DNA of 64,000 nt from Candidatus Limnocylindrales bacterium (GCA_035559535.1 DATMBG010000007.1:29480-93479), one strand, 5' to 3'; counted from the stretch's first letter, positions 53,066 through 62,808 are shown. Numbers and translations: made by a program. The notes: generated by a model not told the origin, from the letters alone.

Positions 53066-54373
53066 CTACCTTCTTCCTCGAAGCCTTCCTTTTTTCATAA
53101 AACCTTCATAATGCCGAGTCAAGAGATGGGACTCGATTTGCTGTACGGTATCCAGGGCAACACCTACAACGATTAAAAGGGCCGTACCTCCAAAGAAGAA
53201 AGGAACATTCATGGTTGTTATCAGAAGTTCAGGAAGTATGGCAATCAAGGCCAGGAAGATAGCTCCGGCTAAAGTAATTCGCGTAAGTACCGAATCAATA
53301 TACAGGGCGGTTTTCTTTCCAGGTCGCACGCCTGGAATAAAACCTCCATACTTTTTCATATTATCTGCCAGATCGGTTGGATTAAAAATGATGGCCGTAT
53401 AGAAGTAGCAGAAGAAAATGATAAAGGCTGCATATAGAACGGTGTGGAGCATATGACCGGGAGATAGATTCTCTGCGATGGCCTGGGTCCAGGGATGTTT
53501 AATAAATCGAGCTATCGTTGCCGGAAATACAATGATGGACGAAGCAAAGATAACGGGAATAACGCCCGGGGTATTTACACGGAGAGGAATATGGGTATTC
53601 TGACCCCCGTAGATTTTTCTCCCAACGACGCGTTTGGCATATTGAACAGGTATTTTTCTTACCGCTTGTTGCATCACGACCACGGCTGCTACCACAAAAA
53701 TGATAAGTACTAAAATTCCCAGGATAGAAAAAATTTTCATCTCTCCGATCTGGATCCGCTCGATCGTTAAGAATATTGCGGAAGGAAGTCTATCGACGAT
53801 ACCTGCAAAAATGATGAGCGAAATGCCATTTCCAATTCCCCGTTCCGTGATTTGTTCCCCAAGCCACATAAGGAATGCCGTACCGGCTGTGAGTGTAAGA
53901 ACCGTTACGAACCGGAAGCTCCAACCAGGATAAGGAACCACAGGAGCTCCACCCTGGCTATGCATTCCTTCTAAACCAAAGCTGATTCCTAGGGCCTGGA
54001 TAGCACTTAGAACCACCGTTCCATATCGGGTATACTGGGTGATCTTTTTCCTTCCCTGTTCACCTTCCTTAGCCAGCCTTTCCAAATAGGGTACAACTAC
54101 CGTTAAAAGCTGAAGAATAATAGAAGCACTGATATACGGCATAATCCCTAAAGCAAAGATTGTTAGCCTTCCCAGTGCTCCTCCCGAGAACATATCTACA
54201 AATCCTAAGATTGTATCTTTTTGCCTGGCAAAGAATTCACTTAAAGCCACCCCATCGATGCCCGGAGTTGGAATATGGGAGCCAATTCGATAAACGACCA
54301 AAAGAGCTAACGTAATTAAAATCCTTCGCTTTAGCTCAGGTACTTTAAATATGTTTTGGACTACCTGTAACAA
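53066..54373 (-). CDS. secY: Preprotein translocase subunit SecY
   Basis: A 435-aa protein with ten membrane helices. LVVYRIGSHIPTPGID and FSGGALGRLTIFALGIMPYISASI are the family signatures, and GFIPGVRPGKKT lies in the last cytoplasmic loop. It forms the Sec channel. TTG 54373 is preferred: AGAGGG lies about 8 bases upstream and translation gives the normal N-terminus (LQVVQNIFKVPELKRR). Longer frames run into a palindrome. Confidence 0.95.
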   Translation of the reverse strand: MLQVVQNIFKVPELKRRILITLALLVVYRIGSHIPTPGIDGVALSEFFARQKDTILGFVDMFSGGALGRLTIFALGIMPYISASIILQLLTVVVPYLERLAKEGEQGRKKITQYTRYGTVVLSAIQALGISFGLEGMHSQGGAPVVPYPGWSFRFVTVLTLTAGTAFLMWLGEQITERGIGNGISLIIFAGIVDRLPSAIFLTIERIQIGEMKIFSILGILVLIIFVVAAVVVMQQAVRKIPVQYAKRVVGRKIYGGQNTHIPLRVNTPGVIPVIFASSIIVFPATIARFIKHPWTQAIAENLSPGHMLHTVLYAAFIIFFCYFYTAIIFNPTDLADNMKKYGGFIPGVRPGKKTALYIDSVLTRITLAGAIFLALIAILPELLITTMNVPFFFGGTALLIVVGVALDTVQQIESHLLTRHYEGFMKKGRLRGRR

Positions 54374-54406
54374 GGGGTATACCCTCTCTGTTGAACAATG
54401 AACAAC

Positions 54407-54434
54407 AACAATAAACAATTAATTGTTTATTGTT
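54407..54434. repeat. Perfect 28-bp palindrome (rplO-secY)
   Basis: AACAATAAACAATT at 54407-54420 is exactly complementary to AATTGTTTATTGTT at 54421-54434, with no spacer. It overlaps the rplO stop codon, and rplO appears extended through it (tail QLTINN). Confidence 0.9.
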
Positions 54435-54895
54435 AATTGTCCCTTGTGATTGGTTAATTGAACTGCTTCTCCACCGGCTGTTTTAATTTTTTCTAAAGCA
54501 GACTTACTAAAAGCATGGGCCTGGATCGTCAACCGTTTGGTGAGATCCCCATCCCCGAGAATTTTAATCTCGTATTTATCATTTTTTATAAGACCGCGCT
54601 GGATTAACAGGTCTGGTGTGATCACACTCCCTTCCTCAAAGACTTCATTTAAGCGACCGATGTTAATAATGCTATATACTTTCTTAAATATGTTGGTAAA
54701 TCCCCGTTTAGGAATACGACGTTGCAGGGGCATTTGTCCGCCTTCAAATTGAGGTTTAAGTCTGCTACCTGAACGGGCTTTCTGTCCTTTATGTCCTCTG
54801 CCGGAAGTCTTGCCGTGTCCCGAGCCGGGGCCACGGCCTACCCGTTTTTTCTTTTTTCTAGAGCCCTTCGCGGGCTTTAACTCGTGTAACTTCAT
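54419..54895 (-). CDS. rplO: 50S ribosomal protein L15
   Basis: A 158-aa L15: [40 protein letters not shown], then the C-terminal fold. ATG 54895 is used; an upstream frame is in the gap repeat. The last residues ([10 protein letters not shown]) come from the palindrome and are not typical of L15. Confidence 0.95.
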   Translation of the reverse strand: MKLHELKPAKGSRKKKKRVGRGPGSGHGKTSGRGHKGQKARSGSRLKPQFEGGQMPLQRRIPKRGFTNIFKKVYSIINIGRLNEVFEEGSVITPDLLIQRGLIKNDKYEIKILGDGDLTKRLTIQAHAFSKSALEKIKTAGGEAVQLTNHKGQLTINN

Positions 54896-54912
54896 GTATT
54901 GAAAGAAAGGGT

Positions 54913-54958
54913 GAAGGGTAAAGGATGAAAAGCAACGTTTATTCATCCTTTAGCCTTC
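54913..54958. repeat. Gap quasi-palindrome (rpmD-rplO)
   Basis: GAAGGGTAAAGGATGAA at 54913-54929 pairs with TTCATCCTTTAGCCTTC at 54942-54958 (16 of 17). Confidence 0.85.
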
Positions 54959-54963
54959 CGCCT

Positions 54964-55170
54964 TTAGCCTTCAGTGTCTGGAACCTCTTCAACTTTTAAA
55001 ATTTTTATAAGATACATCACCTGTCTCAGCATCCCTCGGATTTCGGGAGTATCTTTGCGAACTACCACTTTATTGGTTTTCGTTAAGCCCAGGCCCCGAA
55101 GAGTTTCCCGATGTTTCCTGATGGTGCCAATAGGGCTTTTAGCAAGTTTGATGGTAATCAGTCGTGCCAT
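54964..55170 (-). CDS. rpmD: 50S ribosomal protein L30
   Basis: A 68-aa L30: ITIKLAKSPIGTIRKHRETL, then LGLTKTNKVVVRKDTPEIRG. The length is normal for the short bacterial form. It begins 2 bases after rpsE. Confidence 0.95.
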   Translation of the reverse strand: MARLITIKLAKSPIGTIRKHRETLRGLGLTKTNKVVVRKDTPEIRGMLRQVMYLIKILKVEEVPDTEG

Positions 55171-55172
55171 AA

Positions 55173-55691
55173 TTACGCCTCTACTTCTTTTTCTTCTCCT
55201 TGTTGAACAGGTTTAGTAGATCTATATTCAGCCACCAACAAAGGATCTTTTAAGCTCTCCAAGGCTTTTATAGTGGCTTTCACAACATTATGAGGATTGG
55301 TAGAACCGATGGCCTTAGTCAAAATATCCTGGATACCGGCAGATTCTACCACAGCCCGAACAGCACCCCCTGCGATGACCCCGGTTCCTCGAGAAGCAGG
55401 TTTTAAAAATACCTGACTGGCTCCATATTTTCCGAGAACCTGATGAGGAATTGTCGCCCCTTTCAGGGGAATCTTTATCAGGTTTTTCTTGGCATTTTCT
55501 ATACCCTTCCGGATTGCTTCGGGGACTTCATTGGCTTTTCCCAAACCATATCCCACATAACCATTACGGTTCCCTACTACTACCAAGGCGCTGAAGCTAA
55601 ATCGCCTTCCCCCTTTTACCACTTTCGCAACCCGACTGATATGAACCACCCTATCGGTTAACTCTAATTCTTTTACATCGATCCGCGCCAC
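55173..55691 (-). CDS. rpsE: 30S ribosomal protein S5
   Basis: A 172-aa S5: [52 protein letters not shown]. The start is GTG 55691 with AAGGAG about 8 bases before it. It contributes to decoding accuracy. Confidence 0.97.
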   Translation of the reverse strand: MARIDVKELELTDRVVHISRVAKVVKGGRRFSFSALVVVGNRNGYVGYGLGKANEVPEAIRKGIENAKKNLIKIPLKGATIPHQVLGKYGASQVFLKPASRGTGVIAGGAVRAVVESAGIQDILTKAIGSTNPHNVVKATIKALESLKDPLLVAEYRSTKPVQQGEEKEVEA

Positions 55692-55719
55692 CTACATCTC
55701 CTTTCCCTACCCATGGAGT

Positions 55720-55742
55720 CCGAGAATTCTAAGAATTCTCGG
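55720..55742. repeat. Gap palindrome (rplR-rpsE)
   Basis: CCGAGAATTCT, one base, AGAATTCTCGG is a perfect 11-bp inverted repeat; CCATGG and GCCATG flank it further out. Confidence 0.85.
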
Positions 55743-55754
55743 GCCATGCAGGAA

Positions 55755-56120
55755 TTAAAACTGTAAACCACCTTCACGGGCTGCGGTAGCCAGTGCTTTA
55801 ACCCGGCCATGAAATTTATAACCGCCTCTATCAAAGACAACGGCTTTGATATTTTTTTCTAAAGCTTTTTGAGCCAGTATCCGGCCCAAAACCTTAGCAG
55901 CTTCAATATTACCGCCATTTTTAACACTTTCTTTAATTTCAGAACTTAAGGTCGAAAGACCCAGTAACGTATGACCCTTTTCATCATCGATAATTTGAGC
56001 ATACATATTCCGAGCACTTCTAAAAACACTCAACCTGGGACGCTCTGAAGTTCCTTTTACTTTTTTTCTAACCCGCTTATGCCGTTTTTTTCTATGTTCC
56101 TCTTTAGTCAACTGTGGCAT
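55755..56120 (-). CDS. rplR: 50S ribosomal protein L18
   Basis: A 121-aa L18: [38 protein letters not shown], and the ending [20 protein letters not shown]. It binds 5S rRNA. ATG 56120 gives the usual start; longer frames enter the gap repeat. Confidence 0.96.
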   Translation of the reverse strand: MPQLTKEEHRKKRHKRVRKKVKGTSERPRLSVFRSARNMYAQIIDDEKGHTLLGLSTLSSEIKESVKNGGNIEAAKVLGRILAQKALEKNIKAVVFDRGGYKFHGRVKALATAAREGGLQF

Positions 56121-56197
56121 GGTAAGTAAGAATAAGTCATAAGTAGCAAATAGCAAGGTAAAGAAAATGATTCACGACTTACTATTTACCACTTACC
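56121..56197. repeat. Gap quasi-palindrome (rplF-rplR)
   Basis: GGTAAGT at 56121-56127 pairs with ACTTACC at 56191-56197, and AAGTCAT (56134) pairs with ACGACTT (56174) inside it. The arms hold TAAGTA-type near-repeats. Confidence 0.6.
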
Positions 56198-56202
56198 GTT
56201 TT

Positions 56203-56739
56203 TTAAGCACCGGCTTTTCCAACCTTACGGCGAATACGTTCACCTTCGTATCGAATTCCTTTACCTTTATAAGGTTCCGGTTTCTTAATATTCCGAATTT
56301 CTGCGGCTACCTGACCAACCTGTTGTTTATCAGCGCCTTTCACCAGTATCTTCGTATTATCTCGGACCTCAATGGTAACTCCATCTGGAATAGGGTAATT
56401 GACAGGATGGGAATACCCTACATTTAAAGTAAGTACTCTTCCTTCAACCTTTGCACGATAACCGATTCCCTCAATTTCTAACCCCTTACTAAATCCCTGG
56501 GTAACCCCGGTAACCATGTTGGCTATTAAGGTTCTGGATAATCCATGAAGAGAACGATAGCGTTTCTCATCAGATTCCCTTGTAACCAGGAGTTGCCCAT
56601 TCTGATGGACTACCTTGATACCGTTGGGGATTCGATATTCCAATTTACCCAGAGGTCCTTCTACCCTACAGAGGGAATCCTCTACTGTAACCTTAACATT
56701 TTTAGGCAACTCAATAGGCTTTTTACCGACTCTGGACAT
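56203..56739 (-). CDS. rplF: 50S ribosomal protein L6
   Basis: A 178-aa L6: MSRVGKKPIELPKNVKVTV, LSRTLIANMVTGVTQGFSKG, and PEPYKGKGIRYEGERIRRK near the end. ATG 56739 is used. Confidence 0.97.
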   Translation of the reverse strand: MSRVGKKPIELPKNVKVTVEDSLCRVEGPLGKLEYRIPNGIKVVHQNGQLLVTRESDEKRYRSLHGLSRTLIANMVTGVTQGFSKGLEIEGIGYRAKVEGRVLTLNVGYSHPVNYPIPDGVTIEVRDNTKILVKGADKQQVGQVAAEIRNIKKPEPYKGKGIRYEGERIRRKVGKAGA

Positions 56740-56750
56740 GATTAACAATC

Positions 56751-56795
56751 AACCACAAGCCGTAAACTATTCAGCCTGGTTTATGGCTTGTGGTT
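56751..56795. repeat. Gap quasi-palindrome (rpsH-rplF)
   Basis: AACCACAAGCCGTAAAC at 56751-56767 pairs with GTTTATGGCTTGTGGTT at 56779-56795 (16 of 17). ATTAAC and GTTAAT continue it outward. Confidence 0.88.
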
Positions 56796-56818
56796 AATAA
56801 TTCCCTGTTCGGTGAAGG

Positions 56819-57205
56819 CTACCATACGTAGCATAGCACCTCGCCGCCAACTCCCATTAAGCGGGATTCTTTATCTGTCAAAATACCTTTAGAAGTAGAA
56901 AGGATGGCGATCCCTAACCCTCCCAGCACTCGAGGAATGGCATCTTTTCGTTTATAAACCCTGCACCCTGGTTTACTTACCCGTTGTAGATTTGTGATAA
57001 CCCTTTTCCCCTCGGGAGTGTATTTTAGATAAATTCGTAGAGCATTTCCAACCATTTTATATCCACGAATGAATCCTTCTCTCTTAAGCAATCTGGCTAT
57101 TTCACCTTTTAATTTAGATGAGGGCACATCGGTATAAGGTTTATAGACCAGATTGGCGTTTCGGATTCGCGTTAACATATCGGCAATAGGATCTGTAGTG
57201 GCCAT
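56819..57205 (-). CDS. rpsH: 30S ribosomal protein S8
   Basis: A 128-aa S8: [19 protein letters not shown] at the start and [18 protein letters not shown] near the end. ATG 57205 gives the normal N-terminus. It binds 16S rRNA and regulates the spc operon in E. coli; no matching leader was recognised here. Confidence 0.96.
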   Translation of the reverse strand: MATTDPIADMLTRIRNANLVYKPYTDVPSSKLKGEIARLLKREGFIRGYKMVGNALRIYLKYTPEGKRVITNLQRVSKPGCRVYKRKDAIPRVLGGLGIAILSTSKGILTDKESRLMGVGGEVLCYVW

Positions 57206-57217
57206 CTTAACCCATCG

Positions 57218-57275
57218 AGAAGCCAGAGGCAAGAAGCAACAGGGTTCCCTTTCTTACCTCTTGCCTTTTGCTTCT
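57218..57275. repeat. Gap quasi-palindrome (rpsN-rpsH)
   Basis: AGAAGCCAGAGGCAAGAAGC from 57218 (to 57239) pairs with the arm at 57254-57275 at 18 of 22 positions. It reaches the first base of the rpsN 3' end. Confidence 0.75.
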
Positions 57276-57459
57276 ACCAGCTCGCTTTGATAACCCCAGG
57301 TATCTCTCCCTTTGAGGCCAGGGTTCTGAAACAAATACGACACATTTTAAACTTTCGGATATAACCCCGAGGTCTGCCGCATATCAGGCAGCGATTCCTC
57401 TGTCTTGAACTAAATTTTGGTTTCTTTTTGGCTTTTGCAATAGATGCTGTTCTTGCCAC
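57274..57459 (-). CDS. rpsN: 30S ribosomal protein S14, zinc-binding type
   Basis: A 61-aa type Z S14 with two CxxC pairs ([20 protein letters not shown]) and the ending [12 protein letters not shown]. The zinc type is common in Firmicutes and many deep phyla, less so in proteobacteria. The start is GTG 57459. Confidence 0.96.
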   Translation of the reverse strand: MARTASIAKAKKKPKFSSRQRNRCLICGRPRGYIRKFKMCRICFRTLASKGEIPGVIKASW

Positions 57460-57492
57460 AGTATTTTCCCTAAATCTTAGGAGCTAAGGGGC

Positions 57493-57532
57493 CTAAAGGG
57501 TCTAAAGTTAAAGGAAACTTTAGACCCCTTAG
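57493..57532. repeat. Gap quasi-palindrome (rplE-rpsN)
   Basis: CTAAAGGGTCTAAAGTT at 57493-57509 pairs with AACTTTAGACCCCTTAG at 57516-57532 (16 of 17), loop 6 bases. CTTAGGAG/CTCTTAG words continue outward. Confidence 0.88.
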
Positions 57533-57564
57533 ATCTCTTAGCCTGTTAGACACCTCTTATTTAT

Positions 57565-58107
57565 TTATTGCCTGAAGGGCATACCCAGCTCTGCGAGAAG
57601 AGCTTTTCCCTCTTCATCGGTTTTAGCCGTCGTAACAATGGCTACATTAAGTCCCCTGATTTTATCCACTTTATCGTAATTTATTTCAGGAAATATAATT
57701 TGTTCCCGAAGACCCAAGGTGTAATTTCCTCTTCCATCGAAGGATTTGGGAGAAACTCCTTTGAAATCTCTAACCCGGGGAAGAGCTACATTCACCAATC
57801 TATCCAGAAACTCATACATACGCTGCTTGCGTAAGGTTACCATACATCCGATGGGCATACCGGCCCTTAGCTTAAAACTGGCTATGGACTTTTTAGCCCG
57901 TCTTATGACCGGTTTCTGACCGGTAATAGCCGCTAACTCCTCTGCCGCAGCATCCAGAACTTTAATATCTGAAACCGCTTCTCCCAACCCCATGTTTACC
58001 ACAATTTTTTCTAATCTGGGTACCTGCATCACGTTTTTATATCCAAATTGCTTCATCAAATTTGGAATTACAACTTCCCGATATTTTCTTTCCAATCGTG
58101 ATTTCAT
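57565..58107 (-). CDS. rplE: 50S ribosomal protein L5
   Basis: A 180-aa L5: [53 protein letters not shown], and the ending [19 protein letters not shown]. It binds 5S rRNA. ATG 58107 is used. Confidence 0.97.
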   Translation of the reverse strand: MKSRLERKYREVVIPNLMKQFGYKNVMQVPRLEKIVVNMGLGEAVSDIKVLDAAAEELAAITGQKPVIRRAKKSIASFKLRAGMPIGCMVTLRKQRMYEFLDRLVNVALPRVRDFKGVSPKSFDGRGNYTLGLREQIIFPEINYDKVDKIRGLNVAIVTTAKTDEEGKALLAELGMPFRQ

Positions 58108-58119
58108 GAAAGTCAATGG

Positions 58120-58168
58120 TAGGGCGAGACGTTATTCCCCTTTCGGGGTAAAGCACCCTTCTGCCCTA
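58120..58168. repeat. Gap hairpin (rplX-rplE)
   Basis: TAGGGC at 58120-58125 pairs with GCCCTA at 58163-58168, around an inner stem CCCC-TTTC-GGGG (58137-58148). It overlaps the rplX stop codon. Confidence 0.7.
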
Positions 58169-58495
58169 CTTATCAATAATCTCTCCACACTTCTTGCATG
58201 TTCTGACATTACGGCCGTCTTCTAATCGGGTTTTCCCAATACGGGTAGGTTTTTTACAATTTGGGCAATTGAGCATTACATTGGAGACGTGAATACCTCC
58301 TTCCATCTCCACAATACCACCCCCTTGCCCCTGTGCTCTTTTTTTAAGGTGCTTTTTAATCAGGTTAACTTTTTCCACAATCACTTTTCCTTTTTTAGGG
58401 ATCGTTCTTAAAATCTTACCCGTTTTACCTTTTTCTTTTCCGGCAATAACAGTAACCGTATCTCCTTTTCTGACATGAAATTTGATCCTAGGCAT
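58166..58495 (-). CDS. rplX: 50S ribosomal protein L24
   Basis: A 109-aa L24 with KOW motif [20 protein letters not shown] and a C-terminal zinc-type pair CPNCKKPTR...CKKCGE. ATG 58495 is used, with AGGTGG close before it. It starts 50S assembly. Confidence 0.96.
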   Translation of the reverse strand: MPRIKFHVRKGDTVTVIAGKEKGKTGKILRTIPKKGKVIVEKVNLIKKHLKKRAQGQGGGIVEMEGGIHVSNVMLNCPNCKKPTRIGKTRLEDGRNVRTCKKCGEIIDK

Positions 58496-58503
58496 AACCA
58501 CCT

Positions 58504-58576
58504 GTATGGGTGTATAGGGTGTGGGTCTGTGGAAAGTAAGGTATAGATAGTTTTTCTCACGCCCATACGCCCATAC
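58504..58576. repeat. Gap quasi-palindrome (rplN-rplX)
   Basis: GTATGGGTGTATAGGGTGTG at 58504-58523 pairs with CACGCCCATACGCCCATAC at 58558-58576, with near-tandem GTATGGG words in each arm. Confidence 0.8.
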
Positions 58577-58583
58577 TTCTCTT

Positions 58584-58952
58584 TTAAATGACTTCCGGAG
58601 CCAGGGACAATATTTTGGTAAATTCTTTATCCCGGAGTTCTCGGGCTACCGGACCAAAGATTCTGGTTCCCATGGGTTCATTTTGGGGGGTTAAGAGTAC
58701 TGCCGCATTTTTATCAAACTTAATATAAGATCCATCTTTCCTTCTCATTTCTTTAGCTACCCGGACAACGACCGCCTTCACCACGTCACCTTTTTTTACA
58801 GAACCCCCTGGAGAAGCCTCTTTAACAGCGGCCATAATCACATCTCCGACATATCCATATTTCTTATTTGAACTTTCCATAATCCGAATGCACATAATCT
58901 CTTTGGCTCCGGAATTATCTGCAACTTCAAGTCTTGTCTGTGGTTGTATCAT
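58584..58952 (-). CDS. rplN: 50S ribosomal protein L14
   Basis: A 122-aa L14: [55 protein letters not shown]. Its start lies inside the 3' end of rpsQ (26-base overlap), so the two are translationally coupled; AGGAGG lies 11 bases upstream. Confidence 0.97.
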   Translation of the reverse strand: MIQPQTRLEVADNSGAKEIMCIRIMESSNKKYGYVGDVIMAAVKEASPGGSVKKGDVVKAVVVRVAKEMRRKDGSYIKFDKNAAVLLTPQNEPMGTRIFGPVARELRDKEFTKILSLAPEVI

Positions 58953-59232
58953 CTCCTTCACCCTCCTGTTCCGTTAATTGAGCTTTCTTTAGAATTTTAA
59001 CTACGCGCCACCGTTTCTCTTTACTGAGTGGCCTCGTCTCCCATATCTCAACAATATCTCCTATGGAGCATTTATTCTCCTCATCATGGGCTTTAAACTT
59101 TTTCGATCTTTTGATCGTTTTATTATATCTGGGGTGTTGAATAAATCTAGTCACCTCAACGACCACCGTCTTCATCATTTTATTACTGACCACAACTCCC
59201 TGTCTTACCTTCCTTCTCCCTGGTTTTTCCAT
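58927..59232 (-). CDS. rpsQ: 30S ribosomal protein S17
   Basis: A 101-aa S17: [20 protein letters not shown], then [21 protein letters not shown]-terminal extension ([16 protein letters not shown]) lies over the start of rplN, longer than the usual 80-90 aa. Confidence 0.95.
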   Translation of the reverse strand: MEKPGRRKVRQGVVVSNKMMKTVVVEVTRFIQHPRYNKTIKRSKKFKAHDEENKCSIGDIVEIWETRPLSKEKRWRVVKILKKAQLTEQEGEGDDTTTDKT

Positions 59233-59252
59233 CTTTGGAAGAGCTTAGCATA

Positions 59253-59296
59253 CTTAAAGTGAGCTAAAAGGTTTTTTTACTTTAGTTCACTTTAAG
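59253..59296. repeat. Gap quasi-palindrome (rpmC-rpsQ)
   Basis: CTTAAAGTGAGCTAAA at 59253-59268 pairs with TTTAGTTCACTTTAAG at 59281-59296 (15 of 16). Confidence 0.88.
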
Positions 59297-59337
59297 CAGT
59301 TTCGACCCTTAAAAACTTCAGGCACTTAAAAGACCCT

Positions 59338-59556
59338 TTAGGCCTTTCCCCTGGTCTCTTTCTCCGCCGCCAGCTCCCTTTCCCGAATAATGGTCAACAC
59401 TCTTGCAAGATCCCGTCGAACGTTTCTGATAATTTGTGGATTTTCAGCCTGATTGGTTGCAATCTGAAATCTCAAATTAAAGAGTTCTTCTCGTAAGTCC
59501 CTTTCCCGTTCTTTTAGTTCTTCGTCCGTTAATTCTCTCAGTTCTCGCGCTTTCAC
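59338..59556 (-). CDS. rpmC: 50S ribosomal protein L29
   Basis: A 72-aa L29: [20 protein letters not shown] and [20 protein letters not shown]. Two long helices, as in the family. GTG 59556 follows AGGAGT. It lies 14 bases after rplP. Confidence 0.95.
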   Translation of the reverse strand: MKARELRELTDEELKERERDLREELFNLRFQIATNQAENPQIIRNVRRDLARVLTIIRERELAAEKETRGKA

Positions 59557-59570
59557 CGCTTACTCCTTTC

Positions 59571-59969
59571 TTACCGTACCACAAATTTGGTTTTAATAGG
59601 AAGCTTGTGGGCAGCTAGGCGTAGAGCATCTCTGGCGAGTTCTTCAGGAATGCCATCCATCTCATAAATGATACGACCAGGCTTAACCACAGCTACCCAA
59701 TGATCCAGAGCTCCTTTTCCTTTACCCATTCGAGTTTCCGTAGGCTTCGAGGTGACAGGTTTATCTGGAAAAATACGTATCCACATTCTTCCACTTCTTT
59801 TTACTTTTCGTGTGATAGCAATACGGGCTGCTTCGATCTGGCGATCTGTAATATAACCGGGTTCTAAAGCCTGCAGACCAAATTGACCAAAATTAAGCGT
59901 AGAACCTCGATAAGCTTTACCCTTCATCCTTCCCCGTTGTTGCTTTCGATATTTTACCTTTTTAGGCAT
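59571..59969 (-). CDS. rplP: 50S ribosomal protein L16
   Basis: A 132-aa L16: [57 protein letters not shown]. It contacts the A-site tRNA region. ATG 59969 gives the normal start. Confidence 0.97.
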   Translation of the reverse strand: MPKKVKYRKQQRGRMKGKAYRGSTLNFGQFGLQALEPGYITDRQIEAARIAITRKVKRSGRMWIRIFPDKPVTSKPTETRMGKGKGALDHWVAVVKPGRIIYEMDGIPEELARDALRLAAHKLPIKTKFVVR

Positions 59970-60020
59970 TAACATAGCTAAGACTCCTTTGAAGTTTTCA
60001 GGTTAAGCTATTTACCAACC

Positions 60021-60749
60021 CTAAACCTTAGCGGGTTGTTGAAGAGTTTTTTGACCGGACTGACTTTGTTGACCGGACTGACCTTGTTGAACCTGTTGAT
60101 TTTGTTCCTTGGACTGATTATTCCTCGAAAGAACTTCTCCTTTAAAAATCCAAACCTTGACCCCTATCAATCCATAAGTGGTCAGGGCTTGTGAAAAACC
60201 ATAATCGATATCAGCCCGTAAAGTATGTAGAGGAACTCTCCCCTCTCGATACCATTCGGTTCTGGCCATTTCCGAACCATCTAACCGACCACTACAGGAA
60301 ACCTTGATGCCATAAGCCCCCAAGCGCATAGCCGACGATACACTTCTTTTCATGGCACGGCGAAACGAAACTCTTCTTTCCAGTTGAAGAGCTATATTTT
60401 CAGCCACTAATTGAGCATCAAGCTCTGCTCTTCTAACTTCATAGATATTGACCTGGATTTGTTTACCGGTAAGGGCTTGCAGACTTTTCTTCAATTTATC
60501 GACCTCTGCACCTTTCCGACCGATGATAATTCCGGGGCGTGCAGTATGAATATTTACGGTAGTCTTCTCAGCAGCCCGCTCGATTTCAACTTTAGAAATC
60601 CCGGCATGGGATAATTTGTCTTTGACAAAATTTCGGATTTTCAAGTCTTCATGGAGCAGATCTGCATAATTCTTCTCCGCATACCATTTAGAGTTCCAAG
60701 TCTTAATAATTCCTAATCTTAAACCTATTGGATTAACTTTTTGTCCCAA
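60021..60749 (-). CDS. rpsC: 30S ribosomal protein S3
   Basis: A 242-aa S3 with the KH domain ([20 protein letters not shown]) and [20 protein letters not shown]. The start TTG 60749 is supported by GGGAGG six bases upstream. The last 30 residues are a Gln/Ser/Gly-rich tail of low complexity (from [12 protein letters not shown]), absent from most S3. Confidence 0.96.
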   Translation of the reverse strand: MGQKVNPIGLRLGIIKTWNSKWYAEKNYADLLHEDLKIRNFVKDKLSHAGISKVEIERAAEKTTVNIHTARPGIIIGRKGAEVDKLKKSLQALTGKQIQVNIYEVRRAELDAQLVAENIALQLERRVSFRRAMKRSVSSAMRLGAYGIKVSCSGRLDGSEMARTEWYREGRVPLHTLRADIDYGFSQALTTYGLIGVKVWIFKGEVLSRNNQSKEQNQQVQQGQSGQQSQSGQKTLQQPAKV

Positions 60750-60770
60750 GCATTACCTCCCTCCTTGTTG

Positions 60771-60818
60771 ATTGTTGATCGTCCATTAGATTTTAGTCCC
60801 TCCTGGACGATCGACAAT
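60771..60818. repeat. Gap quasi-palindrome (rplV-rpsC)
   Basis: ATTGTTGATCGTCCA at 60771-60785 pairs with TGGACGATCGACAAT at 60804-60818 (14 of 15). Confidence 0.88.
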
Positions 60819-60827
60819 GAACACTAA

Positions 60828-61169
60828 TTATTCCTTTGGTTTTTCATCTAAAATAATGGTAATATGGCTGGATCTCTTTCGAATTGGCGTTGCACGCCCC
60901 ATAGCCCTTGGTAAATACCTTCGCTGGGTTGGGCCATCATCTGCAAAAGCCTGACTAATGTAGAGGGCATCCACGTCGGCTTCAGAATTTTCTTCTGCGT
61001 TAGCAATAGCCGAGCGTAAAATTTTAGCAATGGTACGAGCAACCGCTTTCGGGGAATATTCCAGGATATTCAGGGCTTCTTCTACCGGTTTACCCCGGAT
61101 GAGATCGATGACGAGTCTGGCTTTTTGAGGTGAAACCCGAATGTATCGTCCTACGGCTTTGGCTACCAC
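60828..61169 (-). CDS. rplV: 50S ribosomal protein L22
   Basis: A 113-aa L22: [57 protein letters not shown]. It lines the exit tunnel; the beta-hairpin loop is intact. The start is GTG 61169, as no ATG fits. Confidence 0.96.
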   Translation of the reverse strand: MVAKAVGRYIRVSPQKARLVIDLIRGKPVEEALNILEYSPKAVARTIAKILRSAIANAEENSEADVDALYISQAFADDGPTQRRYLPRAMGRATPIRKRSSHITIILDEKPKE

Positions 61170-61187
61170 ATCTGTTTAAGTGTTCTA

Positions 61188-61247
61188 AAGTGAGCTAGAC
61201 GGTTTAAAGTTTTTATGGCTTGTCATTTCAGGTTTTCTAGCTCACTT
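61188..61247. repeat. Gap hairpin (rpsS-rplV)
   Basis: AAGTGAGCTAGA at 61188-61199 and TCTAGCTCACTT at 61236-61247 are a perfect 12-bp inverted repeat with a 36-base loop. The AAGTGAGCTA word also occurs in the rpmC-rpsQ gap at 59257. Confidence 0.88.
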
Positions 61248-61260
61248 CAGGCACCCTAGC

Positions 61261-61566
61261 TTATTTTTCTGTCCTTTCTCCGGCTTTCTTTACCGTGGTT
61301 GTTTTCTCACTTTTCCCGTGTCCTCGATAGGTTCTGGTGGGTGCAAACTCACCCAGTTTATGTCCCACCATATTTTCGGTTATAAACACCGGAATAAACT
61401 TTTTACCGTTATGAACGGCAAAATAATGACCTACGAATTCAGGAATAATGGTAGAACGCCGGGACCAGGTCCGAATGGGCTTTCTTTCCCCGGTTTGAGC
61501 CATTTTTCTTACTTTTCTCAACAGGCTTTCATCTACGAAAGGACCTTTCTTAACTGAACGGGGCAT
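61261..61566 (-). CDS. rpsS: 30S ribosomal protein S19
   Basis: A 101-aa S19: [59 protein letters not shown]. The length is normal with a short charged tail. Confidence 0.97.
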   Translation of the reverse strand: MPRSVKKGPFVDESLLRKVRKMAQTGERKPIRTWSRRSTIIPEFVGHYFAVHNGKKFIPVFITENMVGHKLGEFAPTRTYRGHGKSEKTTTVKKAGERTEK

Positions 61567-61573
61567 ATTTTCA

Positions 61574-61624
61574 GAAGATAGAAGTCAGAAGCCAGGGATT
61601 TTCTGACTTCTGACTTTTATCTTC
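61574..61624. repeat. Gap quasi-palindrome (rplB-rpsS)
   Basis: GAAGATA (61574) pairs with TATCTTC (61618), and GAAGTCAGAA (61581-61590) pairs with TTCTGACTTC (61601-61610). A second TTCTGAC word makes a bulge. Confidence 0.8.
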
Positions 61625-61625
61625 C

Positions 61626-62447
61626 TTATTTACGGCGCTTTATAATTAATTTATCAGAAGGTTTTTTCTTTCGAGTTTTATAGCCTTTAGTCGGCATACC
61701 CCAAGGACTGACCGGATGTCGACCTCCAGAAGTTTTTCCTTCTCCTCCCCCCATGGGATGGTCTACAGGATTCATGGCCACTCCCCGAACACGGGGTCGC
61801 CTTCCCAACCATCTGGATCTGCCGGCTTTTCCAATGCTAATGTTTTCATGTTCTATATTACCTACGGTTCCGATAGTTGCCGAACAATCCAGATGAATAA
61901 GTCGAATCTCGCCTGAAGGAAGCTTTACCTGGGCATAATCTCCTTCCTTGGCCATAATCTGAGCACTATTTCCGGCACTCCTAACCAGTTGTCCGCCTCT
62001 ACCTTTTTTGAGTTCGATATTATGGATATCCGTTCCCACGGGGATGTTCCTTAAAGGAAGGCAATTACCCACTTTGATATCTGCCTCCGGTCCGGCCACC
62101 ACCGTATCTCCTACCTTCAGCCCTAAGGGAGCCAGGATATATCTCTTTTCTCCGTCCAGGTAATGGAGTAAAGCAATTCTGGCAGATCTATTGGGATCGT
62201 ATTCAATGGCCGCTACTTTCGCCGGAATAGCAATTTTATCTCGCTTAAAATCGATGATTCGATAAAAACGTTTATGACCTCCACCCCGATGACGACTGGT
62301 AATTCTTCCGGCGTTATTTCTTCCTCCCGTTTTTTTAAGCGGCTTAATTAATTTCTTTTCAGGCTCTGTCTTGGTAATCTCTTCAAACGTATAACCGGTC
62401 CGAAATCTTATACCCGGTGAGGTCGGTTTATATGTTTTAATACCCAT
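61626..62447 (-). CDS. rplB: 50S ribosomal protein L2
   Basis: A 273-aa L2: [40 protein letters not shown], and the active-centre region [20 protein letters not shown] with its His. It is needed for subunit joining and peptidyl transfer. Normal length. Confidence 0.97.
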   Translation of the reverse strand: MGIKTYKPTSPGIRFRTGYTFEEITKTEPEKKLIKPLKKTGGRNNAGRITSRHRGGGHKRFYRIIDFKRDKIAIPAKVAAIEYDPNRSARIALLHYLDGEKRYILAPLGLKVGDTVVAGPEADIKVGNCLPLRNIPVGTDIHNIELKKGRGGQLVRSAGNSAQIMAKEGDYAQVKLPSGEIRLIHLDCSATIGTVGNIEHENISIGKAGRSRWLGRRPRVRGVAMNPVDHPMGGGEGKTSGGRHPVSPWGMPTKGYKTRKKKPSDKLIIKRRK

Positions 62448-62456
62448 CGCAGGAAG

Positions 62457-62504
62457 TCAGAAGTCAGAAGTTAAGATCGTTTTCTCCAGACTTCTGACTT
62501 CTGA
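62457..62504. repeat. Gap hairpin (rplW-rplB)
   Basis: TCAGAAGTCAGAAGT at 62457-62471 and ACTTCTGACTTCTGA at 62490-62504 are a perfect 15-bp inverted repeat. The arms are tandem TCAGAAG words shared with the gaps at 49273 and 61601. Confidence 0.9.
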
Positions 62505-62520
62505 TCTCTGACTCCTAGTC

Positions 62521-62808
62521 TTATTCTAAGATCGGGATTTTATCTCCTTCCCTTAAGGTCGCAATCGCTTTCTTCCAATCCGGTCGTTTACCAGAAGTTC
62601 GACCTCGCCTTCTCACTTTGCCAAGAACGTTGATGGTATTCACTTTTAACACTTTGACTGCAAAAATCTCTTCGAGGGCCTTTTTTATTTCAATTTTATT
62701 GGCGTTTCGATCTACCTCAAAGACATATTTATTGTATTTGGCTTTCAGGCGAGAATTTTTCTCCGAAAAAAGTGGTCGTTTGATAATGCTATACACGTCT
62801 TTTTTCAT
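62521..62808 (-). CDS. rplW: 50S ribosomal protein L23
   Basis: A 95-aa L23: [53 protein letters not shown]. It lies at the exit tunnel and docks trigger factor and SRP. It overlaps rplD by 4 bases (ATGA). Confidence 0.96.
   Translation of the reverse strand: MKKDVYSIIKRPLFSEKNSRLKAKYNKYVFEVDRNANKIEIKKALEEIFAVKVLKVNTINVLGKVRRRGRTSGKRPDWKKAIATLREGDKIPILE

Noticed and set aside
62455-62510. Short tandem words as a CRISPR array
   Set aside because: Repeats of 7-8 bases without spacers and no cas genes in the window.
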